DNA of 64,000 nt from Liquidambar formosana (Eukaryota > Streptophyta > Magnoliopsida > Saxifragales > Altingiaceae), in contig CM077823.1 of assembly GCA_039720395.1 (NCBI GenBank), positions 36,128,536 through 36,192,535 on the forward strand. Reading direction: 5' to 3'. This document shows positions 21,061 through 32,426 of the stretch, one piece after another (position 1 is the stretch's first letter; every line of letters begins with the position of its first letter). The notes beneath the pieces are model-generated. The model saw only the letters and a list, made by a program, of their open reading frames with translations. It did no database searches and was not told where the DNA came from. The position numbers and the translations under genes are program-made.

Positions 21061-21358
21061 TTCCAACTATGATTAGGCAGTCTATGTAGGCTTAGTCTGC
21101 TGTGTAGCCCAAGGGCCAAGGGCCCGTTGGGTTCGCCTCTTGAAAAATAAAAATACTGTTGGATGCCTAAAACGGTCCCAAACGTGCCGTTTTAAAAGTC
21201 GCCGGAGACTGGAAAATTCGAAGTAAAACGGCGTCGCGCGAAGGTGAAACGTGTCGTGTCTTGTTCTACAAGAACTTCGTGGACACTGAACCCGTACTTG
21301 AAGCTTCGGAAAAGAGCTTGAGTAGTTTCGATCTTTCTCATTCGATTTCCTCTGCACA

Positions 21359-24300
21359 ATGGAATTCATACTTGAAGACGGAAAACAACTCCACGAAGAA
21401 TGCTCCACTCTTATTCTGGTTTGTTCAACATCATCTTCACTTCATGATTTTCTAGGGTTTTCTTCCATTCAGTCAGGGTGTGTGTTTGGTTGCCGAGAAA
21501 ATGTACGAGAAGCATAGAAAATATTATTTTGAATCTTACATGTGCGGGGATTCAATGTTTTAAAAATATTCCCTTTATTTTCGTCAGTTTTCTTAGCTAC
21601 CAAATGGATATTTAGGGTTGTGATTATGTATATATGGATATATATTGTTGGTGACTTCTGTGTTTTTGAGGCAGCCCGCGTTATGTATTGGAAATGTGGG
21701 GCAGCTAGCGGTGGATCTTTTGATTTCCTCGACGGGAGCGGAGAGAATTGGGTATTTGGATGATCCTTGCGTTCTTCCTTGTGTTGGCAATGATGCGTAT
21801 GGGCCTATTCCTCGCGGCGAGCTTGCTTTACCCCTTGAAGGTGTTATTCAATCTCTCTTTCTCTTTCTCTTTCTCGTCATTTTCATTTATGTTCTGTTGG
21901 GTTGCCGAGAAAACTGTGGAACAGGAAAGAATATGAATTTGAGCTCTTTGTTGTCTTTGTGCCAACATTTTTGAATGAGGTATTTGCAAACTACACCATT
22001 GTGTTTTATACTTTCATATGCAAGTCTGTTATTAAAGACTGAGTTCTGCTATATAGTCCCGCTCCTTTGCCCAACTTTGTTTGCCCAACCTATATAGCAG
22101 CTGATGTAGCATGCCGCGCCAGCGAATTGGGCTCTTTGGCATTTTCCATTATAGATAATGGCAACTGTCAATACAAACTTGTAGTAAAAATCTAAAATGT
22201 GGCATCTCATGGAAACCCAAATAGGCAACAAATCCAATTTTCTTCAATGACCCCTTTGTAGGTGATAGATTTATCTCTTCAAATGCTATATAATGTTCAA
22301 TGGAATCGTTCAATTTTTATGGGACAGCCAAACATGCCCTCCAGGAATTTGGATGTTAATTTTGTCGCAATAATTTAATTGTAAAATGCATTTCTAACAT
22401 TACAAGTTTTCAATGTGGGGATATAGTTTTGAAAGCATAATGTAACAATCTACTTCTGATTTGCAGCTTATGATACATCTTCTAATGCATGGACTCTCGT
22501 CCAGCAAAGATCCCTAATTGTTAAGGTATCACTTCAGTGATGTAGCACTACTTCCTTTTATTTGCACAGTGGCTATAATATCTAATCCCCTCTTATGCAA
22601 AGAGTAGTTGGTGTAATTTTATATAACATGTTGGGGCTAATGTTAAAATTGTGAAACTTGACAAAAATTTTGTTTAGAACCATTTTATGTTAGGGGTGTT
22701 AATGGTTTTGGTTAAAACCGAGAACCAAACCGAACCAAACCGAACCGGACGGTTTGGTTTGGTTTTTTTGTCATTAGGTTCGGTTATGGTTTTAATTTTA
22801 GAAAACCGAACTTAATTGGTTTGGTTTTGGTTTTCAGTTTTAAAAAACCGAACCAAACCGAAAAACCGAAAAAACCGAAAAATATAATATATATATATAT
22901 ATATATAAACTTAAAGTTTGTAAATTCCCAATTCTAATAAGGGTAAAATAGGTAATGGGTTTGTTTTTGTTGATTTTAAATTTCTTATTGTTTTCCCTTT
23001 TTTAGATTGGCATGTATTAAACTAGCTATTAATGTTGTGTGTATTAATGTTGTGTGTGATATTAACATATTAATATATGTCAATATGTTTCTATTTTAAT
23101 ACAATGTTTGTTTTTTTTAGTTGCTAATGTAATGCTTTTATTAAAAATGTTTTTATTTGGAGTTTGGCACATCATTTTTTTCATTTTCAATTATTTGTTG
23201 TTACTTGATAGGTTAAAACCGAAACCGAACCGAACCAAACCGAAATATAATGGTTTGGTTTGGTTTGGTTTTTTTATAATATGGTTTGGTTTTGGTTTGG
23301 GAAGAACAAAACCGAAATATAATGGTTTGGTTTGAAATCTCCCCTAAAACCGAACCAAACCGAACCATTAACACCCCTATTTTATGTAATGATTAGTATG
23401 GGATTTAACTATTCACCAAGTTTTCATTGGTTTGCAAAACCTTAGGTGCCTTGTCAGCTAGGCTACTTAACATGGTAGCCTATACAAGACTAGGCCTCGC
23501 ATTCTCTTAGTCTTGCAAGTGTACCTAGTGATTGGTCACGCAAATAACAACTTAACAAGAAACAGATAATTGCACACTTTTAGTTTTTTATTTTATTAGA
23601 AAATATTTTTTTACTCTTTTTATCTGTTCCAATCCTTTGGGAATGTAGGAATTTTTGCAAGACTGACAATCACAGGGGAGAGGAACTCTGACTAAAAAAT
23701 TTAAACTTTTTAAAATAAAGCAGAAGAACCAATCATCTATAAAACGACATCCACCATCAGAATCCCAATAAATTCTTAATGCACCACTTGTCAACAAGAT
23801 AACAAGGAGAGGAAGTGCTTTGGAACTGGATCAATGCTTTAAAAATTTTAATATTTCTTCCCTTCCAAGTTACCCACATTAATGCAACACGCAATTGTTA
23901 TAAAAATAATCTAACCATTTTTCAATTCAATCTTGAAAATCCAAGAAATTTAGACTTCTTTGATGGAAGAGGGACAAACTTAATCTATACCTAAGTTTCC
24001 AAGTGGATGAAGCTAATTGGAAACAGATCAGCAGATGATTGATTCTCTGCTTAGCTTCCATACATGTGGCACCTCTGTGAATGAGATGATCAATGGAAGG
24101 ATTCTTGCCAACATCGCCTCTCAAACTAAGGCACCTTGGTAGTTACCAATATAATCCAGCCTAAATGAGCTGAAAGTTATCCTGTCCTTTCTGTACTAAA
24201 GACTTAGTAGTGAAATTTGATAGAGAAACTATGACATTTGTGAATAAAATTGTCAGCCCATAAAACCACCTCATATCAATATATATTTTTCCGATGAAAT

Positions 24301-26484
24301 TTTGCTTCCTAATCACTATGAATGTATTATATGAGCCCAGGTAGAACCATCTCATATCAATATATATTTTTCCTACATAATTTTGCTTCCTAATCACTCT
24401 GAATGTATTCTATGAGCCGAGGTCTACCTCTCTATAGTGTGTCTATTGTTTATTGTTTATTTATTTTTCACTTTGTTTTCTTTTAGACTCGTAGTAGTAC
24501 TGTAAATCTTGAAAGATTAACTTCAAACTCTTATGCGGTCAATGAAACAGGGGATGACGCTTGAGTTTGCCAAGCATATGGCTGATTTTGCTGCTGCTAG
24601 TGGAAAGAAGCAATGTTGTTGTGCTCTCTAGCTTAGATTTTGGGCGCTGGCAAAAAATTGATATGTCAAGGTATTCATGGCAGTAATCTTGTCATAACTG
24701 TATAATTGTTCTAAAGCTTCAAATTTTTATATTTGGTGTAGCATTGTTCTGAGCTAGTGGAGAGAAGCGCATTGTCGTGATCTATCTTTTTTTTTTTTTT
24801 TGGTTACAAGCCACTATTTTCCCCAGGCATTCTTCTTTGCAGCAACCCTCCGGATTTACTTTATTTATTTATTTATTATTGTTTAAGAATGTTGGCTGTT
24901 CAATTATTATTATTTTATTTATAACTTTACGAATTGCCCTGCTCATTGTAAACCTGTTCACCATCACAAGAGAGGCGAATTACATGTTGAATGTAAATTA
25001 TTCAATGAAATTTATACTTAAGGAAAGTCCTTAAGAAGCATAATTTAATACATAACTAGAACTCATTTGGATACTATATAATGAAAATATATTCTTGTTG
25101 TACAAATATCAAAAGCAAGTCTTACAGGATGTTTGTGTTACTTTAAAAACTGTTGGTGGGTGGTTGTCTAATCAACCTGCTATACCCATTGTATGAGTAT
25201 TGAAATATTTTAGGTGCTTGAGAGCATTTATTAATTGTTGGGTTATCATTTCAGTGGTTTGCAGGTATATTATCTCTCTAGTACCAGTGCGGATGGATCA
25301 GATGACAATTGTGAAAGACTTGGGTGGAAAAAACTGCAGGAATATAACCCTGCTCAGAGGCGGTGGAAGTATCTTAGCACCTTAGCTGAAGGAATTCCTG
25401 TGCAGCAGGACGATTTGCCTTTTGAGGATGAATTGGAAGAAGAAGATTACTACCCAAGTCTGCCTTTTGCTGCACTTTTTTCTTGTTTTAAGGTATGGTT
25501 GGGTGCCTTATGGATATATTTTAAAGTTCAATAAATGGTTTCTTTTTAAAACATTTTATGTATATGTACTTTAAAAGTCTTTTTTTTTTTTTTTTGGGTA
25601 AGTACTTTAATAGTCTCTTTGCTTCCTCACTGTATTTTTATAAGGAATTTCTCTGATATTTTATTTATAGAGGGGAAGGGCTGCTGCTCTACTTTCTAAA
25701 CTTTATATTTCCCCTATCCCCAAGTTGTTATTAGGAATTTATATGTAATCTTCTTTTGGGGATAAGGTGCTACTTTGAGAGAAGAGGGCTACTTTAAGAG
25801 AAGAGGGTTTATTATTCTGCTGAAATGTTGATTTCTAAGTTATGACTTCTTCTCAGTGCCAACTCTTAAGTCTCAACCATAGAGGCTAATTTTTAATGTT
25901 ATAATTTGTTATGACTGCATTATGTTAGGGGACCAATGTATACTTGACTTACAAAAGGGTTTTGGTTTATTGGATCAGGCCAAAGGTTTGAAGGTTACTT
26001 GCTTACTATGCTACTGCTCAGAAGGGGACAATATACCCGATGCTTTCCATCTGGCTGAGGCAGCATGCAAACTTCTTGGGGTGAACCCAAAAGATTTCCA
26101 TGGTGAGCATGTTTATTTTTAAAAATTTATACCCCTCACCAAAGAAATTTTATGATAACAAAGATTTTGTTGTTGATTTTCATATAATTTGTGGTTTTGG
26201 TGGATAAACTAGTTCATTTTAATGGTTGAATAACATCTGCAAAAAGAGCATACCTTTTGCTATATTTAAAAGCATGGGCATTGCTTTATTGAAACTATGG
26301 ATTAGATTGGCTTTCAATTCAGTTTCAACCCTGATCTGGTTAAAATAACCAGCAACTTGGGAGTTCCATCGATAATACTGATATATGCTAATGGCTTTGT
26401 TCAGGCAATGAAGATGGTAAATGGATCATTCCATTTTCATGGAATAGTCTGTATGGACCACCCCCAGATATGTCGCTCTTTTAG
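21359..26484 (+). CDS. PSMG2: Proteasome assembly chaperone 2, frameshifted in exon 4
   Basis: Seven coding exons: 21359-21418, 21675-21840, 22467-22525, 24551-24670, 25255-25492, 25979-26102, 26405-26484, all with GT-AG introns and agreeing phases. Excluding one surplus base the model is about 281 residues, the usual plant length. Family features seen: MEFILEDGKQLHEECSTLIL at the start, IGNVGQLAVDLLISSTGAER, PRGELALPLE, and C-terminal PPPDMSLF. PAC2 pairs with PAC1 to scaffold the 20S alpha ring. Exon 4 has an extra A in AAGAAGCAATGTTG (about 24611-24613); the frame then hits TAG within a few codons, although the downstream exons are intact. Either a sequencing indel or a recent null allele. 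Intron 3 holds a hAT MITE and a tandem repeat. Identity rests on remembered plant homologues. Confidence 0.85.
22691..23379. mobile_element. hAT-type MITE with 8-bp target duplication
   Basis: A 689-bp element begins TAGGGGTGTTAATGG and ends CCATTAACACCCCTA, flanked by TTTTATGT at 22683-22690 and 23380-23387. An 8-bp duplication points to the hAT superfamily. Sub-terminal arms are degenerate GGTTTGGTTTT/AAAACCGAACC tandem units in inverted orientation. It lies in intron 3 of PSMG2. The small ORF at 23108-23335 only translates these repeats. Confidence 0.9.
24262..24421. repeat. Tandem duplication, about 83-bp period, in PSMG2 intron 3
   Basis: CCTCATATCAATATATATTT through GAATGTATTNTATGAGCC occurs twice in direct repeat. 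No coding signal. Confidence 0.75.
24746..24782 (+). other. Truncated second copy of part of PSMG2 exon 4
   Basis: GAGCTAGTGGAGAGAAGCGC followed by ATTGTCGTGATCT resembles the exon 4 stretch at about 24594-24630 that holds the frameshift. It would encode ASGEKRIVVI, which is in a plausible family frame without the surplus base. It then runs into a poly-T tract, so the rest of the exon copy is missing. No splice acceptor is evident. Confidence 0.45.
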
Positions 26485-26545
26485 GCTGGTTTGACAAGGT
26501 AAGGTTAACAAGGATATGATGCTGATTATTAGTGTTCTTTGTGGT

Positions 26546-26546
<1 letters not shown>

Positions 26547-26592
<46 letters not shown>
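26547..26592. repeat. Compound (TA)n(CA)n microsatellite
   Basis: TA repeats pass directly into CA repeats. Confidence 0.9.
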
Positions 26593-26597
<5 letters not shown>

Positions 26598-27805
26598 TAT
26601 ATGTTGTTGTAAATGCCTAAAACATAATTTCATTTAAGAAAAAGGGGAACATTTATCAGTAGACAAAAGGACTTACGGGAGAGAAAGGATTGAGTTATTC
26701 ATTCTGTTCATTTATCTGGAGCATGTTAAAACAATGATTTTCCTTAGAAATGAGTAAAAAATTCGATATTGTTGATCTTATTCGTCATCGTACATCTTTC
26801 CTTGTTGATTTCTTTCTTTTAGGTAAATGAACGCTGGTTATGATTGTAACACATCCACGCATTTGATATTTGTGACAATGATCAGGTTGCCTTACGGAAC
26901 ACTGCGCAGTCTTGTAACCCACTAAAACTATATGGACCGATATAAAAGACGCATCAAAGTTAAACTGTATTTAGTACACACTTTGGATTACCTGGATTGT
27001 TTTACTTGTGTAATTGTGGAGCAAAGCTTGAGATCTTTGGGTTCAATTATTGCCTTTGTATCTGGTTTTCAGTTCATGTTTCTCTGATGCAGTATGATAA
27101 AAGCTATGCATTCTATTTGTCTCTTGGCAAATATTGAGCGCGCTGGCATTCTATAAGATCTGAGTGGAGCTCTCCAGGAACTTGCTCAAACTTTTTCTTT
27201 CAAAAATTCCCATTTCAAAAGACAGCTGAGATTTTTGTGGGATTGAGGTTAAATGGATTCGTAGTCCTGATCTGATCAACACAGCTGGTTGCCCAGAGAG
27301 AGAGAGGAGCATAGTTTTGCTTTCACTGGCGTTGCACTTGGTGATTCCTGAGATGGTTTGGCTGGAGTTTCAAGATAAAAATTGCAATTGTTGTATGCAA
27401 TTCATGATTTTATCATCATCCTGGATTTCTGCTTTTGCCTTCTTTCGTTTATGAATGTATCAATTTTAGCCACTTGAGCTTACAAGAAAAAAATCAGTAT
27501 TAGATATCACCTTTTTGAACAAAACTTAGTCACGATTATAAGCTTTTGCATTTTTCCTATGGTTTTTAAAGGTAGAGAGCAGCATTCTTTTATACCGTGA
27601 TGTGCAGATAATTGTACTATTGCCAATTTTGTTGTGCTAATCATTGCTTGGATTCAAAATACTTTATGTCAAAAGAAATCTTTTTGTAGAGAAAGTTGAA
27701 AGACAACCATCGTCCTGGGGTTGCATAATTTGAGTTGACACATGTTTTGTTCATCTCTTAAAATATGAACAAAACTTGTCTACAAGCCCCTCCTCAAAAC
27801 ACTGG

Positions 27806-27900
27806 CCCTTGTGACCTAGTGGTACTTGTGTGGGGATGGGAGGAGTAGTCAATGCTTCGAGTCCCTTAAATGTAACATAAAAAAATTAAAATAATAATAA
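27806..27900 (+). mobile_element. SINE-like remnant
   Basis: CCCTTGTGACCTAGTGGTAC resembles a pol III A box head, and GCTTCGAGTCCC about 50 bp later resembles a B box. An A/T-rich tail with AATAATAATAAAA follows. Shares its head with the remnant at 6953. Confidence 0.5.
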
Positions 27901-28384
27901 AAGGGGAATTCGAAACTGGATGGTTTAGCAAACAAATTTTAATGATCCAACTCCACCAAACCCCAAGCAACCTGGCTCTTAATTGAGAACATGGTTTCCA
28001 AGTTCAGTGACTTCATGGAGATTCAGATCATAAAACTGCTCCAAACAAATTAGGTTTGATCGAGGCTGGATCTAGTCCAACCCATACATGGTGTAAGACT
28101 TGTAATTCTTACTATACTTTATATAAGCTTTTTGTAGAATTCATATTTCAGTAAGCTGACTGTTAGACTAAATAGACCTCCTATCCAGGTCAAAAGTGTC
28201 AAATAGTTCATTGATCGGATTATCAAGTGGCTCATATTTTTGGAGTGCTCTATGGATGAGATGGTTTCTAAGCTTCAATCAACCTAAATATTTTGCGAGC
28301 ATGATGCAGAAAGTATAGATTTTCTTCCTTTCTCTTGGACTTTCAAAAATTGAAGTCTACAATCAGTTGGGTATTAAGGAAATT

Positions 28385-28466
28385 CGTCGACAGCAGGATT
28401 CGAACCTGCGCAGGCAAAGCCCAACAGATTTCGAGTCTGTCTCCTTAACCACTCGGACATATCGAC
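28385..28466 (-). tRNA. tRNA-Ser (anticodon CGA)
   Basis: 82 nt on the minus strand, starting GTCGATATGTCCGAGTGG. The acceptor stem pairs GTCGATA with TGTCGAC. The anticodon loop CTCGAAA gives CGA, there is a long variable arm as in class II tRNAs, the B box is GGTTCGAATCC, and the discriminator base is G. No intron. It decodes UCG. Confidence 0.95.
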
Positions 28467-28754
28467 GCTCTTGGTATCTGGGAGCTGATTTTAATAACAA
28501 AACAACTGGTGTACGGACAAACTTTCGCCAAAATTTTGATTTAAGTCATTAATCTATTCAAGACGACGGCGTTTAATAGAGCACCCGAAAGCGGTGCGTT
28601 TCAAGAACAAACAGGTTGATTCGAATCCCTCGGAGGGGGTCGATTTTATTTTCCCTCTCATTGCCTCCCATCTGGAGCTGTGAAGGTACGCTTCAAAAGT
28701 CCTAGGGTTTCTTGCAGAGGACGATCGAGTTCGAGTTTCGAAGCAGTCTCAAAA

Positions 28755-31596
28755 ATGGGGGATTTGTCGAGGAAGATCGATGTGGAGGAGCTGATATCGT
28801 TCAGCGAAGATCTCGTGGACTTCTTAAAGGACAAGAAGGATGTAAACAACTTGAGCCAGTGTTTGCAACAACTCAAGGCCTTACAGTCCTCTTGCGCTGC
28901 CGACTTCAACGACGCTCAGACCTTGCTGCAAGGTCCCGTTTTTTCACACTCTTCTGTGCTTACTGTTTGGTTGGTGAGAAAATTTCGGGGAAAGAAAATT
29001 AAAATTTTTGAATGCTAGGGCCTTTTTGGTTGTCTACACTGAAAAATGTTCCCAAAAACGCGTTTTATTATTTTTTTTATATGCAACTGAGTTCCTTTTT
29101 TTTTTTCTTTTTTTTGGGTGAATTGCAAATTTGCAATTGTGATAATCTGTAGCTACTGAGCATCTGGGTACATGGGTGTTTAAAAAAAAATGTTGTTATT
29201 GTTCCAGAACCTTATCGGATCATTTTTGGTAAGCATTTGCTATATCTGTTGTTTGTTCAATATATGCACCAGAGAAATGCAAATATATCAAAAATAAAAA
29301 GTAGCTAAAGCCTCCATGGAATGCATTGTTCTTTTCTTGGTTGGTCAATTTATGCCTATCCCTGATTATTATTCTTGGCATATAATGAAATGATTTATTC
29401 CCACACCGGTTGTATTCGTTGTTCTTCGAATGGGCCTGGATGTGCTTGCGATTTGTTAAATTTTGAATAGGCTCGGCCAAATGCCCAATGGAATGCTATT
29501 AAAAGTAAGCTTGTGGGCAGCCTAATTTACACCCCTAATGTCTCAGTCTCTCTTAAGCTTGGAAACAAGACAATTCAGGAGCTGAATGCGGAGATTTCCT
29601 TATTTCTTTGGGTCCTTATTTTTTTCTAATGTGGCTCCGTACATTTCATTGCACACAAACTTAGAGGGAAGGGTTTCCCCAAGAATATAGTAAATTTTTT
29701 AACTTTCAAGTATGAAGGGAGATTATGTAACCAATAGTATGTACAATTTTCTCTCATCTTCACGTCAAATATCCATTGAGATCCCAATAGCCTTCATTGT
29801 TTTTTAGTTTTGTTGATGTTGCATTATTCTGTTGACATGTTATTATGTGCTGCAGAATATCAGAAAAAGATAGATGCATGCAAGAAGAAAACAGACGCGA
29901 CAAATTCTGAAGCTGCTGATGATGCAGAAATAGACTTTCTCCAAAAAGAGTTGGAAGAGGAGATCCAAAGAGAACCATTGCTTAGGGAGGAGCTTAGATA
30001 AGTACTTTGTCAGTGCCCATTCTATGCTTGTGTGCTTTTTGAGATTCTTGCTTACATGTGATTGATTGGGTTTTTTTCTCTCCAACACAATTATCGCTGA
30101 TGAGATTATTAATCTAGAGCATCAAAGGGTTTCTGTTGAAGAACGAAAGCAAAATCTGAAGAAACTCGAGCAAGAGGAGCTGAGGGCAGAGTAAGTATAT
30201 AGCCAGAATGCTCTTGCAAACTTTCAAGGATTTTCCTTTTTATACTGACAGCATTCTACAAGTTTGTTGTATTCTAAGATGTCTTGCAAGGTGCATATAT
30301 GTCTGCGAATGTTCTCACAGGGTTGAATTTTCTGGTCATTGTTAATGCTTGAGCATTCTAATATTTCTATTTTCATGTCTTTGAGCAAATGAAAATTTTA
30401 ACTTTTCGAATGCCTTTCCAACTGCCTTTATTAGTCTCAGTTTGTGCAGCATGTCATTTGCTACAGTACTCTGAAGCCTTAATAACTCCATCTCACATCA
30501 ATACATCATACTGAGTCTCATATATCAATTTGGACATGTTAGCCTAACTATTTTCAATATTCAGAACTTGGACCTACAGTTACAAAGAGGTGTATTAATA
30601 ATATTGGATACCTATTGTTATTGTACATATGTCATTGGGAATCTTAGGCTTTAGGCTGTGGAATCCTTTTTTCATTTGTTTTTTCTTCTAAAATATAGCT
30701 GTTATTTTAGGTTTCAATTTAGAAATGTTGTCTGAGGCAGTCCAAACTGCAACTGGAGCAAGTAGGATATTGCCTTAAATTTTCTGTGGGTTTGAAGTTG
30801 CTACCTACTGGCTACCAGTTCAAAAGGCAGGGGATCTTCTTTCCAAAGTTGGCATTTTATATATGCCATGCAAGCTTGATCTTTTGATTAGTAATATAAA
30901 CAATAAAATTTAGTTGTTTGTGTTGTGTACGTACGTTATTCTGTAGGCACAAGATAATGGTATCACTTGTGTGTGTGTTTTTTTTCTCTCAGTCGCAGCT
31001 CTGACAGATGCCAAAACATATAGGTTCCAAGTGGTTGCATTCTGAAAAATATTTTAAATCTTGAAAATGTCTTTGGCTGTAGCAGCAAAAAAAAAATAGC
31101 AAGTTGGTATGAGTAACAGGAGATGGGGCATTTAGAAATTTGAACTCTTTCTCCAACCTTTTTTCTGGTTATGTTTACTACTGCTACTTCTATTTTTGTG
31201 CTTTGATGGACATATTAAATTGTTCCACTCGAAAACGTTACAGATTCACAAAAATGTTGCTCACCTGAGAACAACAAAAATGCAGCCTAGATGTTCCTTA
31301 ATTTTCAGGACGATTTAGCAAGACAATTAGATTTGTCCTGCTTTGGCCTCATTTACCCATTGGTGTGCACCTAAAATTTTCCCAGCAAGCTGTTACCGCA
31401 GGGGTGATTCTGCTTCACATAAATGAGAGATTTAACAGTTCGGTTTCATTCTTCAAAAACCGACATTTCTCTTTGATTTTTCAGGAGGATGCTCTCAATG
31501 TATGCTTCTGTCACAAATATTATTCCAAATTTGGATGATCAATTAAAAATTTCATGCCGTATCCTTTTGCCACTATCCATTGGTTACCATTGGTTA

Positions 31597-31632
<36 letters not shown>

Positions 31633-31801
31633 AGATGGGGGCTGTTTACTATCTTTGCAGGAACTGGGTTCTGCTTAACCATGATGAACTTCAGATATTG
31701 TGGAAAGGGATAAAAAAGTGGTTCAGAAGTTTGAAATTGATTCGGCAAAGGTTTCTGCCTTTGATACTTGTAATAGCCTTTGGAAGATGATCAATATGTG
31801 A
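28755..31801 (+). CDS. SPC24: Kinetochore SPC24-type protein (MUN family)
   Basis: Five coding exons: 28755-28932, 29856-29997, 30089-30190, 31485-31558, 31695-31801. They give exactly 200 residues starting MGDLSRKIDVEELISFSEDL and ending SLWKMINM. The length and an N-terminal helix, long coiled coil (about 55-142), then small globular C-terminus match plant SPC24, a subunit of the NDC80 complex linking centromeres to spindle microtubules. Intron 2 (29998-30088) has AT-AC ends and intron 4 (31559-31694) has U12-type signals; the frame closes only with these. Introns 1 and 3 are ordinary GT-AG. Named from remembered similarity to Arabidopsis MUN. The tRNA-Ser gene lies about 290 bp upstream on the other strand. 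Confidence 0.85.
29998..30088 (+). other. AT-AC intron (U2-like signals) in SPC24
   Basis: The upstream exon ends CTTAG and the intron reads ATAAGTACTT...TTTCTCTCCAACAC, 91 bp. The donor looks like a U2 site (GTAAGT) with the first base changed to A, and a polypyrimidine tract precedes the terminal AC. The U12 donor consensus (ATATCCTT) is absent. The GT inside ATAAGT leaves TAA in frame, and no AG acceptor in the right phase precedes the conserved segment DEIINLEHQR. Confidence 0.7.
31559..31694 (+). other. U12-type GT-AG intron in SPC24
   Basis: The donor GTATCCTTTT is a perfect minor-spliceosome 5' site. TGCTTAAC at 31672-31679 is a one-mismatch branch site to TCCTTAAC, about 15 nt before the acceptor TTCAG. 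Joining 31558 to 31695 keeps frame through CHIVERDKKVV. A (TG)n tract (about 31602-31629) lies inside. Confidence 0.85.
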
Positions 31802-32426
31802 GAATTTGTACAATTGTCCCTTTTGGTGGCACACTGGCACATGTAGTTCAATGTATGATTATATTTATATTTCAGTTCTTTCAAATTGTTCTTCTGGTAC
31901 TTTGTAGACTCAAGCTCTATGTGTCCTAGAAGAGTTTATTTTTATGTAGTTCTGTAATTCGCGGTGACAAGCCAATGCATAATTTTCTGGCTTTAATTTG
32001 TGGGGTTGCGTTTGGTACCTGCATGTATGAGTTAAACTTTGATCTGTTGACTTTTGTTCCTTGTTATTGGCTTATTGCTATCATATATTAATAGAAAATA
32101 TAATATTATAGAGAAAACTTTCTAGTAGTACATTAGTAGTTTAGATTAGTCATCCCTCATCAATGAGCAATCTGCTCAATGAATTCATGTGAATGGTTCC
32201 ACCAGAATGTTGTACCCCAAATGATACATATATATTTATCCTTCTGTAAAACAAGGATGCGATGCTGATTATTTCCCATGAGACCTATATCCTATTAGTA
32301 TATGAAATATCATATCAATCAATAATATAAGTCACGTGAGACCCACACCCTACTACTTCACAAAATGACAAGCACGGCCTTAAGTGAGCTTGACCACTCG
32401 TAGTTTACAATAAGCTGAGACCATGA
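31802..32426. other. Gap between convergent SPC24 and CYP74 genes
   Basis: Holds both 3' flanks. No other gene or repeat recognised. Confidence 0.6.

Larger units (their letters stand above)
26485..28384. other. 3' flank of PSMG2, no further gene seen
   Basis: Contains the PSMG2 3' untranslated region, a compound (TA)n(CA)n microsatellite at 26547-26592 and a SINE-like remnant near 27806. No additional coding exon seen. Confidence 0.5.

Noticed and set aside
21082..21408. 108-residue minus-strand ORF over the PSMG2 5' region
   Set aside because: Antisense to PSMG2 exon 1 and leader; composition follows the GC-rich leader.
23108..23335. ORF with repeated RTKPKYNGLV
   Set aside because: Translation of the GGTTTGG repeats in the hAT MITE.
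28600..28650. GGTTGATTCGAATCCC, a B-box-like motif upstream of SPC24
   Set aside because: No matching A box or tRNA fold nearby.
31489..31790. ORFs reading through the (TG)n tract with Cys-Val repeats
   Set aside because: They ignore the U12 intron; the VCVCVC run is microsatellite.
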